NCBI GenBank assembly: GCA_963707465.1
Contig: CAVPQK010000011.1
Location: 682,001-746,000 of the forward strand
Length of the DNA stretch: 64,000 bases
Direction of reading: 5' to 3'
Source: Bog-159 sp963707465
GTDB lineage: Bacteria > Acidobacteriota > Terriglobia > Bryobacterales > Bryobacteraceae
Part shown: one piece after another, positions 18,287 to 27,282 of the stretch
Layout: each line of letters starts with the position of its first letter
Position numbering within the stretch: position 1 is the stretch's first letter
Made by a program: the position numbers and the translations under genes
Notes under the pieces: model-generated
What the model saw: only the letters and a program-made list of their open reading frames with translations
Databases searched by the model: none
Told to the model about the DNA's origin: nothing

Positions 18287-18318
18287 GGGGGGAGCTTCCA
18301 GCTCCCCCCTTTTTTTTT
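18287..18318 (+). terminator. Rho-independent terminator after the 16393 gene
   Basis: GGGGGGAGCT (18287-18296), loop TCC, AGCTCCCCCC (18300-18309), then nine T residues (18310-18318). It is a textbook intrinsic terminator 26 bases after the stop codon. Confidence 0.93.
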
Positions 18319-18389
18319 GACGCGGATGGTGCTACCATGATCCTCCGCGTCCACCATCCTATTCTTCCCTCAACGTCAGGAGGACGTGT

Positions 18390-20519
18390 ATGCAGAAACT
18401 CTATCTTGCCGCCGGCAGTTTCCTCGCCGCCTTTTTCCTTTTTCCAGTTTTTTCTTCCGCGCAAACCGTTTCCATTGTTTCCGGCAACGGACAATTGGTT
18501 TGCGTGAATTGTACATTGAGCGCCCGGAATTTCTCTCCGCTGGTGGTGCTGGTCAAAGATGCGACCGGCAATCCCGTGGCGGACACCACCGTTACCTGGA
18601 CCGACACGCAGCCCGATGGCATAGTCACGGCGGGTACCTCTTCGACGAACTCGGCCGGGCAGGCCACTTATGTCCTGGGACCGCAAGGAGTGACCATCGG
18701 GCTATACTTCTTTCCGTTCACAGTCGTGGCATCGGCCCTCGGCGCCAGCACTGAGTTCGTTGAGACGTCGGCTTTGGCGAACGGAATTACCGCCCCGCTC
18801 GCCATCAGTCTGAGTGCGCCTCCGGCGCTGACCGGAGCCGTCGAAACGATGGCCGCGCCGATTACCGTGACCTTGACTGAAATCGGCGGATTAATTGGAG
18901 GTGGGGGGCCTCTCCCTGGTATTGCAGTGAGCCTGCAATCCGGGACCACCGGCCCGACCGTAAGCTGTGTGACGCAACCCGGCCAGGCGGCGGGCACCGT
19001 GCTGACGAATGCGTCGGGCACGGCAACCTGCACTCCCGTCTTCGGCGGCGTGATCGGAACGGGGACCTATAGCGTCGTGATTGGCGGCGCCTTCCCGACC
19101 GACCTCGAGGCGGCGACGCTGACCGTCACTGCCGGACCACCGGCAGCCATCAAGTACATCAGCGGCAATAACCAGACCGTCAATTCGGGATCCAAGACTC
19201 CCCTGCCGCTGGTCGCCGAAGTGACCGACGCCGGCGGGAACGCGTCAAAGAGCGCCGCGGTAACATGGTCGGTGAAATCGGGCACCGCCACCCTCAGCAG
19301 CGTGACGTCGTCCTCGACCGCGACCGGCCAGGTCTCGGCTTACGTGACCCCCACTGTCGGACCCGTGCAGGTCACCGTTTCGTTGAACGGCAGCACTTCG
19401 GCGCAATATACGTTCACGGTTAACGTGAATACGATCGTCACGTCCCTGCAGGCTGTTTCCGGCAGTCTCCAACAGGCTGCCGAAGGCGCGCCTTTCACCG
19501 ATCCGTTGATCGTGCAGGTGAACGACAACAGCCTGCCGGTGGATGGCGCAACGGTCAGCTACGCGATCACCAGTGGATCCGTTATTCTCAGCGCACCCAC
19601 TGCCGTCACCAACGCGGAGGGCCAGGCGCAGGTTACGGCTACCGCAGGCAGCGCTGCCGGTCCCGTCGTGATTACCGCCAGCATCGTTTCCGCGGGCACG
19701 AAGTACACCCAGACCTTCGACCTGACCGTCCTGGCGCCCGCCTCCGTCACGGCAGTCGTGAATGCGGCCGGCTTCGACAAGTCCCCCTCGGCGGCTTCGC
19801 CATGCAGCCTCGTGACGATTTATGGAACGGGGCTCGCGCCTGGACTGCAAGGCGTGGTAGCTCCTTTCATCGCACCCCAGTTTCAGGTAGCCAGCGTCAG
19901 CGTCCAGTTCGGCGGCATCTCCGCGCCGATTCTGTACGTCGCGAATTACAATGGCGAGGAATCCGTGGCGGCTCAGGTGCCCTGCGACGTGCCGGCATCT
20001 AATGCGGTCCCGCCGGCCACTGTCTCCATGGTCGTCACAGTCGACGGCAACGTTTTCCCCGCTTTCCCTGTTCCGGTAACGCAGTATAGCCCGGGCATCT
20101 TCCAATTCGTGGACACCGATGGTCAAACGCGGGCGGTCCTGGTGAGGCAGGATGGGTCCTTCATTTCACTGGCGAATCCGGCGCAGCCGGGGGATACCCT
20201 CCGGATGTACGTTACGGGACTCGGCCAGACAACCCCACCGTTGTTCACCAACGAGTTCGATCCGTTGACGGACGCCAGCGGCACTTGGGTCCCGCAGGAG
20301 CTGCCGGTGACGGCGGGCCTGGTGGTGGGTGTCAACAACAACGGCGTCGCGGTCATTTCGGCGCATTATGCTTACGGTATGGTGGGAGTCTACGAAGTGG
20401 ATTTCCAAGTGCCCGAGAATACTCCTACCGGGAACAATGCACCGTTCGCCATCGCAGTGTATGTAGATCAGGGGACCTCACTGCTTTTCGGGAATCCTTC
20501 TTTGATCCCGATTCAGTAA
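18390..20519 (+). CDS. Secreted Ig-like repeat protein with Solibacter (TIGR03437-type) C-terminal domain
   Basis: A 709-residue exported protein; the signal peptide (MQKLYLAAGSFLAAFFLFPV...SSAQ) follows an AGGAGG ribosome site. The middle holds several bacterial Ig-like (Big_1 type) domains, recognisable from VVLVKDATGNPVADTTVTW, TNSAGQATYV, VAEVTDAGGNASKSAAVTWS and TNAEGQAQVTATAG. The last 240 residues (VVNAAGFDKSPSAASPCSLV, IYGTGLAPG, VQFGGISAPILYVAN, QVPCDVP, TLRMYVTGLGQTTPP) match the Solibacter-type C-terminal domain TIGR03437. It is probably a surface or secreted adhesin-like protein; its ligand is unknown. Confidence 0.88.
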   Translation: MQKLYLAAGSFLAAFFLFPVFSSAQTVSIVSGNGQLVCVNCTLSARNFSPLVVLVKDATGNPVADTTVTWTDTQPDGIVTAGTSSTNSAGQATYVLGPQGVTIGLYFFPFTVVASALGASTEFVETSALANGITAPLAISLSAPPALTGAVETMAAPITVTLTEIGGLIGGGGPLPGIAVSLQSGTTGPTVSCVTQPGQAAGTVLTNASGTATCTPVFGGVIGTGTYSVVIGGAFPTDLEAATLTVTAGPPAAIKYISGNNQTVNSGSKTPLPLVAEVTDAGGNASKSAAVTWSVKSGTATLSSVTSSSTATGQVSAYVTPTVGPVQVTVSLNGSTSAQYTFTVNVNTIVTSLQAVSGSLQQAAEGAPFTDPLIVQVNDNSLPVDGATVSYAITSGSVILSAPTAVTNAEGQAQVTATAGSAAGPVVITASIVSAGTKYTQTFDLTVLAPASVTAVVNAAGFDKSPSAASPCSLVTIYGTGLAPGLQGVVAPFIAPQFQVASVSVQFGGISAPILYVANYNGEESVAAQVPCDVPASNAVPPATVSMVVTVDGNVFPAFPVPVTQYSPGIFQFVDTDGQTRAVLVRQDGSFISLANPAQPGDTLRMYVTGLGQTTPPLFTNEFDPLTDASGTWVPQELPVTAGLVVGVNNNGVAVISAHYAYGMVGVYEVDFQVPENTPTGNNAPFAIAVYVDQGTSLLFGNPSLIPIQ

Positions 20520-20525
20520 AGCGCG

Positions 20526-20554
20526 GGCAGGTCCCCGCTCGGCGGGGACCTGCC
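20526..20554. terminator. Bidirectional hairpin between convergent genes
   Basis: GGCAGGTCCCCGC (20526-20538), loop TCG, then the perfect complement GCGGGGACCTGCC (20542-20554). A 13-bp stem sits between stops at 20519 (+) and 20558 (-). There is no T-tract on either side, so the termination efficiency is uncertain. Confidence 0.6.
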
Positions 20555-20557
20555 TGA

Positions 20558-21391
20558 CTAATTGACAAAAGAGACTTGAATCGGAATAATCTGGTTTGTC
20601 TGTTGCACTTTGACCGAGATGGTGAAGGGCGCCTTGGGAATCTGAACGCCGCCGCTTGACTGAATGCTCAGGATGGCCTTCTCATTCGGCTTTAGGGCCA
20701 GGCGATCCAGGGTGACGGTGAGACCGGCAATCTTCGGGTCGGTAAGGCTGAGGGCCATGGGCCATGGCGACGGATTCGATATGGCCACCTGCTCCGAGGA
20801 CGGGCCGGAGGACTTCAACCGGACGCTCGGCTTGTCTGCCGTCAGTCCCAGGCCCTTCGGAAGATTATCCTGCGCCGGAGGCAGCGCGCTGGGCGCTCCG
20901 GGGGGCATTGCCGTGGGAAGCGTAGTTCCCGGACGAAGTATCCGCCTAAACGGGGTGGCATCCAGCCCCGACCGTGGAATCGTGTAATAGCACCATTCGC
21001 CCCTTTCCAGCTTCCAGTGGCCGGGGTCCCGCATAAATAGGGGATGGCCCATGAATCCCTCAAGGGGTACAATCCGGTGAACCGTGACCACCACCTCCGC
21101 CTTGGTGAAGTTATCGGAAAACTGAATGCTCCCAATCTGAAAACTCACGGTTGTAGACTTGTTCACGCTTACGAAATAATCTTTAGTGTCATCCGCCACC
21201 AGTTGCAACGCCTGGTAGAATTTTCCCTCCACTTCGAATTGGTAGAACTGGGTTACGCGCGCCCGCAAGGCCGCTTCCACCTCCGGCGGAGCCTTTGGGG
21301 AAGCTGGCGCGGGAGGTTTTTCGGGCGTGGGTGGCGGGGTTTGGGCGAAGGCCGCGATCGCCACAAGGACAAGCGGCATGACTCTCAGCAT
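20558..21391 (-). CDS. Exported hypothetical protein
   Basis: A 277-residue protein with a signal peptide (MLRVMPLVLVAIAAFAQ) and a Pro-rich linker (TPPPTPEKPPAPASPKAPP). Residues about 40-140 read as an NTF2-like or ketosteroid-isomerase-like fold (RVTQFYQFEVEGKFYQALQL ... AEVVVTVHRIV ... WKLERGEWCYY). The C-terminal 80 residues resemble an Ig-like beta sandwich (LALKPNEKAILSIQ). Both domain readings are inferred from sequence texture. It lies ten bases downstream of another secreted-type gene on the same strand, so the two are probably cotranscribed. Confidence 0.65.
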   Translation of the reverse strand: MLRVMPLVLVAIAAFAQTPPPTPEKPPAPASPKAPPEVEAALRARVTQFYQFEVEGKFYQALQLVADDTKDYFVSVNKSTTVSFQIGSIQFSDNFTKAEVVVTVHRIVPLEGFMGHPLFMRDPGHWKLERGEWCYYTIPRSGLDATPFRRILRPGTTLPTAMPPGAPSALPPAQDNLPKGLGLTADKPSVRLKSSGPSSEQVAISNPSPWPMALSLTDPKIAGLTVTLDRLALKPNEKAILSIQSSGGVQIPKAPFTISVKVQQTNQIIPIQVSFVN

Positions 21392-21400
21392 GTCTTCATT

Positions 21401-22291
21401 TTAGTCTGGAATGGGGATGGCCGTGACTCCGGGCTGGGCGTTGTACTCGGCCACGAGCTGCTGGATCTGCGCCAACGTGATCGCCGGCGGCTGCGGCACG
21501 TCCGTTCGCACCACGATCCAGGTGGCCGTCCCGAACAACGCATTCGCCGGCGGCACAAGTTCGATTTCCTCATTCGGCAACAGCGGCCGGATGGGCACGG
21601 GCAGGGTGATCGCATTGGGCGGCGGCGCGGTGACCTGCGGGTCCTGAATCCACTGCAACATCGGCGTAGTCACGACGTCGCCGGGAATGGGCGCCAACGC
21701 CCAATGTCCGGGTGCGCCAACGCCATTCGCATTCTGCGCGGCGATCCAGGCCTCCGCCCAACTGAAAGACTTGCCGCCGACCTCGAGGATCCACTGGCGG
21801 CGCGGCTCGCCGGCGGGATAGACGGTCTGAAAGATCCCCACGAAGGAGCCATCCGCCACACTCACCGTTTCACCGGGGTAGAGGGGCGCAATCTGGTTGG
21901 CTATCGCCTGCGCCTCCGCCTGCAAGCACAGGGTGCTGGGCAGGACGGGGGATCCCGCTCCGTATGGACCCATCATCGTCGCTCCCGTGGGCGCTTCCAC
22001 GTAGGCCGGATAGTCGTAAGCGCCGGGCAGATTGACCGATACAGCCGCCGCAGCCGGCACGGAAAGCTGGATCACGTAGCCCGTGGAGGACGAGGTACTG
22101 TCGAAGAAGTTGTAAGGCTGCCCATCAGGCGAGGGATCTGCCCATCCCTTGATTGGCAAAGCCGGATTGAACGGCGGAGCCTGGGTTCCTACCGCTGCCA
22201 GGTATGCGGCTCGGTCCCCATAGTTGGTAAACAGATAAAGATCTGAGATCGGATATTGCGGCAAGCTGGGCTGCGCCGGGGTGGTGGTCAT
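21401..22291 (-). CDS. Hypothetical protein, no recognisable domain
   Basis: About 296 residues from ATG 22291, chosen because AAGGAG lies six bases upstream; an in-frame ATG at 22336 adds 15 residues without a ribosome site. There is no signal peptide or membrane span. The sequence is rich in Pro, Ala and aromatic residues (YPISDLYLFTNYGDRAAYLA, FFDSTSSSTGYVIQLSVPAA, WILEVGGKSFSWAEAWIAAQ). The pattern hints at a beta-rich extracellular or structural protein. It is upstream of, and likely cotranscribed with, the 20558 gene. I cannot name a family. Confidence 0.55.
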   Translation of the reverse strand: MTTTPAQPSLPQYPISDLYLFTNYGDRAAYLAAVGTQAPPFNPALPIKGWADPSPDGQPYNFFDSTSSSTGYVIQLSVPAAAAVSVNLPGAYDYPAYVEAPTGATMMGPYGAGSPVLPSTLCLQAEAQAIANQIAPLYPGETVSVADGSFVGIFQTVYPAGEPRRQWILEVGGKSFSWAEAWIAAQNANGVGAPGHWALAPIPGDVVTTPMLQWIQDPQVTAPPPNAITLPVPIRPLLPNEEIELVPPANALFGTATWIVVRTDVPQPPAITLAQIQQLVAEYNAQPGVTAIPIPD

Positions 22292-22503
22292 AAGAGTTCT
22301 CCTTTTTGGTTGCTTAACCCGCGTCCACATTAGCATGCAGGCGCCACGAGTTATCGATCAGAATCGGCATTTTGTTATTGGTTTCATTGAGATAGAGATA
22401 TGCGCCAGCGTGTGACGGAAAACCGGCCAGTCGGGAAAAGGGAAGACTGGGATTCTTTTTCAGCGACGGACCGCCAAAACTAGGCCAAAATGATTCCCGT
22501 GGG

Positions 22504-22575
22504 GCGGGCAATTCTGCCCGCAGCCGGCCTTCAGCCGCCTTGAAAGGCGGCTGCGGCCAAGATTGGCCGCCCTCC
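22504..22575. repeat. Cluster of three palindromic REP-like hairpins
   Basis: Three successive perfect stems: GCGGGCA/TGCCCGC (22504-22521), GCCGCCTT/AAGGCGGC (22534-22551) and GCGGCCAA/TTGGCCGC (22553-22570). Positions 22541-22575 match 40774-40808 at 33 of 35 bases in opposite orientation, so this is a dispersed repeat. The interval 22292-22825 (534 bases) holds no other convincing gene. Confidence 0.7.
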
Positions 22576-22825
22576 GTCGCAACAGAATCGGCGGTATTCT
22601 GCAAGGAACTATCTGGACGCTGTACTAGCGTCAAGTCCATGACGCGAAATCGCTGATTGCGTCAAAATCCCGTCGCCGGCCGTGCCCGGTTTTGTGAGCG
22701 GCTGCCAGTCTGGAGCCTTATGTTTCTTTGAAGTAGCGATAACAGGCTGCGGTGGCCCTCGGCTTGCCGTAATGCGGGTGGGCGTGCGAAAGCCACGCGT
22801 AGCGGGCACGCCAGGGAGAAACAGG

Positions 22826-23647
22826 ATGATTGAGCCGATGTATAACCTTTACCTGGAGACGCTGGAAAGGTCGGTGGGTGCAACCGCGGGGCAGCGAAGC
22901 ACCGAGTTTGCGGAGTTGTTCGGAGACGCCACCAAGGCAACCGCGTCGAGCGTAGACCAGCGCGCCATTCCCGCCGATTCCTCCTCCGGCCCAGTAACGG
23001 CGGCTCCCGCCGCACAGGCTAGCTTGGGCGATCCCGACGTACAGGACTGGCTCACCAGCTACCACACGGAGATGGGGGACTCCGGCAACGCCAATGGCGT
23101 GTCTTATGAACCCGCCGCAGGGGCGGGCAATAACTTCCCAGCCGGTAGCGTATACGGTCCGGACGCCATTTATACACAGGCGCTGGACAATCAAATCGGC
23201 AATTCCTTTGCAGGTCTGACCGGGGAGAATCCGGGCGATTTAACGTCGCAGCTACCCGGCATTCCGAGCCCGCAGGCGCAACAAACGTTCGACCAGGCAC
23301 TGGCGCTCGAGAATGCGCAGCGGCTGGCAACGGGAAATGCCATCGATACAAACGCCTATTGGTCGGATCCGGGGCCTATCACATATGACGGAACCACTTA
23401 CACTTCCCAGGAGCTAGGCTACGCTGGACCGGGGCAGTCTTCAGGGCCCCAACCAATCTATATTTCGGTTGCCAATCAGGTACAAGGGACCAATACTTTT
23501 ACGGTGCCGGGTTATAGCGGAACGGTCACCGGGATACAGGCGGGGTGCTACTACACATTGCAGCAATTGGAACAGGCGGGCTTGCAGACAGGACAGCCGG
23601 ACTCGCAATTCCATCCGGGCTCGTGGAACCTTACCGAGAGCGCTTGA
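22826..23647 (+). CDS. Hypothetical protein, Gly/Ser/Gln-rich
   Basis: About 273 residues from ATG 22826, which has GGGAGA nearby; the frame is open further upstream, to 22682, but that part overlaps repeat-rich DNA and lacks a start signal. The protein has no signal peptide, few charges, and many Asn, Gln, Gly and Tyr residues (GNANGVSYEPAAGAGNNFPA, AYWSDPGPITYDGTTYTSQE). It ends with QFHPGSWNLTESA. The composition resembles secreted or structural proteins of acidobacteria, but I recognise no family. Its stop is directly adjacent to the convergent hspR stop. Confidence 0.5.
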   Translation: MIEPMYNLYLETLERSVGATAGQRSTEFAELFGDATKATASSVDQRAIPADSSSGPVTAAPAAQASLGDPDVQDWLTSYHTEMGDSGNANGVSYEPAAGAGNNFPAGSVYGPDAIYTQALDNQIGNSFAGLTGENPGDLTSQLPGIPSPQAQQTFDQALALENAQRLATGNAIDTNAYWSDPGPITYDGTTYTSQELGYAGPGQSSGPQPIYISVANQVQGTNTFTVPGYSGTVTGIQAGCYYTLQQLEQAGLQTGQPDSQFHPGSWNLTESA

Positions 23648-24070
23648 TCAACTATTTTGGCCTGAGCCCCGGCTCTTGCGAGTGGGAGTAGCCGGCGCCA
23701 CGGTGGAGTAGTTTACAACGCGAATCAGGGAGTGCTGCTCCTCCGGCGCGGCCGGCCTGCGGCGCGCCACCAGTTCACGGTTCAGGGTGCTGACGAATTC
23801 TTCGATCTGCAACTGCATCTCCCCCATTTTTTCGCGCATATTCAAAATAATCTCGACGCCCGCCAGGTTCACGCCCAATTCGCGAGTGAGATGCAGGATT
23901 ACTTCCAGGCGCTCCAGATCGCCATCCGTATATAACCGGGTGTTGCCATCGCTGCGGGAGGGTTTCAGCAGGCCTTCTCTTTCGTATAGGCGGAGAGTCT
24001 GCGGGTGGATGGCATACTGCTCGGCCACCGACGAGATCATGTACGAGCCCTTGGATCTTCCCTTGCCCAT
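23648..24070 (-). CDS. hspR: HspR, MerR-family heat-shock repressor
   Basis: A 140-residue MerR-type regulator. The N-terminal winged helix shows SSVAEQYAIHPQTLRLYERE and GLLKPSRSDGNTRLYTDGD, the signature of HspR. A predicted coiled coil follows (ILNMREKMGEMQLQIEEFV). In actinobacteria HspR represses the dnaK operon by binding HAIR sites with DnaK as co-repressor. Here it is the last gene of dnaK-dnaJ-hspR, 24 bases after dnaJ, so the same autoregulatory loop is expected; a HAIR-like site lies at the dnaK promoter. Confidence 0.9.
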   Translation of the reverse strand: MGKGRSKGSYMISSVAEQYAIHPQTLRLYEREGLLKPSRSDGNTRLYTDGDLERLEVILHLTRELGVNLAGVEIILNMREKMGEMQLQIEEFVSTLNRELVARRRPAAPEEQHSLIRVVNYSTVAPATPTRKSRGSGQNS

Positions 24071-24094
24071 ATCCTTGCCTTCTTACGGCGGTCT

Positions 24095-25264
24095 CTACAC
24101 CACCGTCCAGAGATCCGCACGCGGATCTTCCGGATGCAGCCCGGCCAGCTCGCGCAGAATCTCTTTGGTGCGTTCGTCCTGAATCTTGGGTGCCTGGATG
24201 GCGGCCTCCACAATCTGATCGCCACGCTGGTTGGTGCGGGCGTTGAAGACACCCTTCTCCCGCAGGCGAAACTTCTGCCCGTTCTGGGTGCCCTGCGGGA
24301 TCTTCAGCAGCGTGCGGCCGTCGATGGTGGGCACTTCGATCTTGGCGCCCAGCCCCGCTTCCCACACGGTTACCGGCACGCGAATGTGAATGTCGTCGCC
24401 CTCGCGATGAAAGTAGGGATGGTCCTCCACGCGCGTGGTGATGTAGAGATCACCCGAGGGAGCGCCCATGGAGCCGGCATTACCCTTGCCTGGCACGCGC
24501 AACCGCGAGCCGCTGCGCGCTCCCGGCGGAATGCGCACGTCCACGGTCTCGGTGTGCGCGATGCGGCCCTCGCCCTGGCACGTGGGGCAGGCATTCTTCA
24601 GCTTGCCGCTGCCTCCGCACTTGGGACAGGTCAGATTGAAGCGCATGGCGCCGGCCATCTGGGAAACCGAACCCGTTCCATTGCATTCCGGACAAGAGAC
24701 GGTCTGGCCGCCGGCCGAACCGCTACCGTGGCAGGTGGGGCAAGTGTCGTAACGCGTGATATTGAGGCGCGTCTGGGTACCCTTGATGGCTTGCCAGAAA
24801 TCGATATTCAGCGAATACTCGAGGTCCTCCCCCTTTTCGGGCTCCGGCTGCGCAGCCTCGCCGCGGTTGAAGAGGCTCGAGAACATATCCCGGAAGCCGC
24901 CCGCGCCCGCTCCGCTGGCGCCGCTTCCAGTGGATGTCCGCCGCCCGCCGCCCTGGGCGAAATCCGAGAAGTCGAAGCCGTCGAAATTCATGTTCGATTG
25001 CGGACCGGGACCGGGGCCGGCGCCGCCGGCAGGTATATTGTCGGAATAAAAACCGTACTGATCGTATACCTGGCGTTTCCGGGCGTCGCTTAAAATATCG
25101 TAAGCCTCCTGGACCTTCTTGAAACGCTCCTCGGATGCCTTGTCGCCCGGGTTTACATCGGGATGATATTTTCGCGCCAGGCGGCGATAGGATTTCTTGA
25201 TCTCATCCTGGTTAGCCCCCTTGGCCACCTGTAGCGTTTCGTAATAGTCGTGCTTGGGAGACAT
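24095..25264 (-). CDS. dnaJ: DnaJ-family co-chaperone
   Basis: A 389-residue type I J-protein. The J domain has DYYETLQVAKGANQDEIKKS and the catalytic HPD in RKYHPDVNPGD, followed by a long Gly-rich linker (about residues 80-125) and four zinc motifs (CPTCHGSG, CPECNGTG, CPKCGGSG, CPTCQGEG). The substrate-binding C-terminal domains end with DPRADLWTVV. It stimulates DnaK ATPase activity. The gap to dnaK is 66 bases and carries a G-rich repeat; no Shine-Dalgarno sequence is obvious before the ATG at 25264. Confidence 0.95.
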   Translation of the reverse strand: MSPKHDYYETLQVAKGANQDEIKKSYRRLARKYHPDVNPGDKASEERFKKVQEAYDILSDARKRQVYDQYGFYSDNIPAGGAGPGPGPQSNMNFDGFDFSDFAQGGGRRTSTGSGASGAGAGGFRDMFSSLFNRGEAAQPEPEKGEDLEYSLNIDFWQAIKGTQTRLNITRYDTCPTCHGSGSAGGQTVSCPECNGTGSVSQMAGAMRFNLTCPKCGGSGKLKNACPTCQGEGRIAHTETVDVRIPPGARSGSRLRVPGKGNAGSMGAPSGDLYITTRVEDHPYFHREGDDIHIRVPVTVWEAGLGAKIEVPTIDGRTLLKIPQGTQNGQKFRLREKGVFNARTNQRGDQIVEAAIQAPKIQDERTKEILRELAGLHPEDPRADLWTVV

Positions 25265-25274
25265 GGTATTGAAT

Positions 25275-25306
25275 GGGGACTGGGGGTTAGGGGTTAGGGG
25301 CTAGGG
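25275..25306 (+). other. G-quadruplex-prone telomere-like repeat in the dnaK-dnaJ gap
   Basis: Five G-runs (4, 5, 4, 4 and 3 bases) separated by ACT, TTA, TTA and CTA lie on the strand complementary to the mRNA. The mRNA itself carries matching C-runs and can pair with a downstream G-rich part (25314-25325 on the plus strand is CCCCCAGCCCC). Confidence 0.6.
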
Positions 25307-25330
25307 AAACAAGCCCCCAGCCCCTAGCTC

Positions 25331-27244
25331 CTATTTCTTGTCGTCGACGTCCACAAACTCGGCGTCCACTACATCGTCTTTCTTCTTGTTGCCGCCGTCC
25401 GGTCCGGGTCCGGATGGGCCGCCATCGGGCGGAGCCTCCGGGCCCGAAGCCGATTTATACATGGCCTCTGCCAGCTTGTGGCTGGCGGCGGTCAGTTTAT
25501 CGATGGCCGCGTTGATGGGCGCGAGTTCATTCCCCTGCATGGCCTTGCGAGTTTCCGCGATGGCCTCTTCGATGTTGCGGGCCTCGTCTTCGCCGATCTT
25601 GGAGCGATGCTCCTTCAGCGTTTTTTCCACGTTGTAAATCATGGCGTCGCCGCGGTTGCGGGTCTCGATGGTTTCGCGCTGCTGGCGATCCTCGGCCGCG
25701 TGCGATTCGGCGTCCTTAGCCATTTTGTCCACTTCGTCCTTCGACAGGCCGGAAGACGAGGTGATGGTGATCTTCTGCTCATTGTTGGTGGCCTTGTCTT
25801 TGGCGGCCACATTCAAGATCCCGTTGGCGTCGATATCGAAGGTCACCTCAATCTGCGGAATGCCGCGCGGCGCGGGTGGAATGTTGCCAAGCTGGAACAC
25901 ACCGAGCAAGCGGTTGTGCTGCGCCATGGTGCGCTCGCCCTGGAACACCTTGATCTCGACGGACGGCTGGTTGTCGGCCGCTGTGGAGAATGTTTCGCCC
26001 TTACGCGTCGGAATAGTGGTGTTGCGCTCGATCAGCTTGGTGAACACGCCACCCAGTGTCTCGATACCCAGCGACAGAGGCGTCACGTCCAGCAACAGCA
26101 CGTCCTTGACTTCGCCGCCCAACACGCCGCCTTGCACAGCCGCGCCCACCGCCACGACCTCGTCCGGATTCACGCCCTTGTGGGGCTCTTTGCCGAACAG
26201 GTCGCGCACGATCTGCTGAATGCGCGGCATGCGCGTCTGGCCGCCTACCAGGACCACTTCGTCGATCTGGCTGGGAGTTACGTTGGCATCCGCGAGCGCC
26301 TGTTTGCACGGGCCCACGGAGCGCTGCACGATATCCTCGACCATCTGTTCGAAACGCGCCCTCGTCAGCTTCATGGTGAGGTGCTTCGGGCCGGTGGCGT
26401 CCGCCGTAATGAACGGCAGGTTGATCTCGGTTTCCAGCAGCGTGGACAACTCCATCTTGGCTTTCTCGGCCGCTTCCTTCAGCCGCTGCAGCGCCATCTG
26501 GTCCTTGGACAGCTCGATGCCGGACTCGCGCTTGAACTCGGAGACAATCCAGTCCATGACGCGCTGGTCGATGTTGTCGCCGCCCAAGTGCGTGTCGCCG
26601 TTGGTGGATTTCACTTCCACCACGCCCTCGCCCACTTCCAGGATCGAAATATCGAACGTGCCGCCGCCGAAATCGTAGACGGCGATGGTTTCGTTCTTCT
26701 TCTTGTCCAGGCCGTAGGCCAGCGCCGCCGCGGTAGGCTCGTTGATGATGCGCATCACTTCCAGGCCCGCGATCTTCCCCGCGTCCTTAGTAGCCTGCCT
26801 CTGCGCGTCGTTGAAGTAAGCCGGGACCGTGATCACGGCCTGGGTAACCTTGCCGCCCAGGTACGCTTCGGCGGCCTCCTTCAGCTTGCCCAGGATCATG
26901 GCCGAGATTTCGGGCGGCGAGTACTTCTTGCCATTAATATCCACGCGCGCGTCGGACGTGTCGCCGCGCACGACGTGGTAGGGGACCATCTTCATTTCTT
27001 CGGTCACTTCGTCATAGCGCCGTCCCATGAAGCGCTTAATCGAGAAAATCGTGTTCTCAGGATTGGTGATGGCCTGCCGTTTGGCGACCTGGCCGACCAG
27101 CCTTTCTCCGCTCTTGGTGAACGCCACCACGGAAGGTGTCGTGCGATTACCTTCTTGGTTGGCAATCACGGTCGGCTGTCCGCCTTCCATCACGGCGACC
27201 ACGGAGTTCGTGGTTCCCAAGTCGATGCCTATAATCTTTCCCAT
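25331..27244 (-). CDS. dnaK: Hsp70 chaperone DnaK
   Basis: A 637-residue Hsp70. ATPase motifs are present: IGIDLGTTNSVVAVMEG at the N-terminus, the phosphate-2 loop AVYDFGGGTFDISILEVG, and VVLVGGQTRMPRIQ. The substrate-binding domain follows (DVTPLSLGIETLGGVFTKLI), then a helical lid and an acidic tail (DVVDAEFVDVDDKK). It refolds proteins with DnaJ and GrpE. It is the first gene of dnaK-dnaJ-hspR, and grpE is not in this operon. The ATG at 27244 has AGGAGG 11 bases upstream, slightly long spacing. A consensus promoter with an overlapping HAIR-like site lies 40-70 bases upstream. Confidence 0.98.
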   Translation of the reverse strand: MGKIIGIDLGTTNSVVAVMEGGQPTVIANQEGNRTTPSVVAFTKSGERLVGQVAKRQAITNPENTIFSIKRFMGRRYDEVTEEMKMVPYHVVRGDTSDARVDINGKKYSPPEISAMILGKLKEAAEAYLGGKVTQAVITVPAYFNDAQRQATKDAGKIAGLEVMRIINEPTAAALAYGLDKKKNETIAVYDFGGGTFDISILEVGEGVVEVKSTNGDTHLGGDNIDQRVMDWIVSEFKRESGIELSKDQMALQRLKEAAEKAKMELSTLLETEINLPFITADATGPKHLTMKLTRARFEQMVEDIVQRSVGPCKQALADANVTPSQIDEVVLVGGQTRMPRIQQIVRDLFGKEPHKGVNPDEVVAVGAAVQGGVLGGEVKDVLLLDVTPLSLGIETLGGVFTKLIERNTTIPTRKGETFSTAADNQPSVEIKVFQGERTMAQHNRLLGVFQLGNIPPAPRGIPQIEVTFDIDANGILNVAAKDKATNNEQKITITSSSGLSKDEVDKMAKDAESHAAEDRQQRETIETRNRGDAMIYNVEKTLKEHRSKIGEDEARNIEEAIAETRKAMQGNELAPINAAIDKLTAASHKLAEAMYKSASGPEAPPDGGPSGPGPDGGNKKKDDVVDAEFVDVDDKK

Positions 27245-27282
27245 GCTGCTGAAAGCCTCCTAACGCTTATTAGTACACTCTC

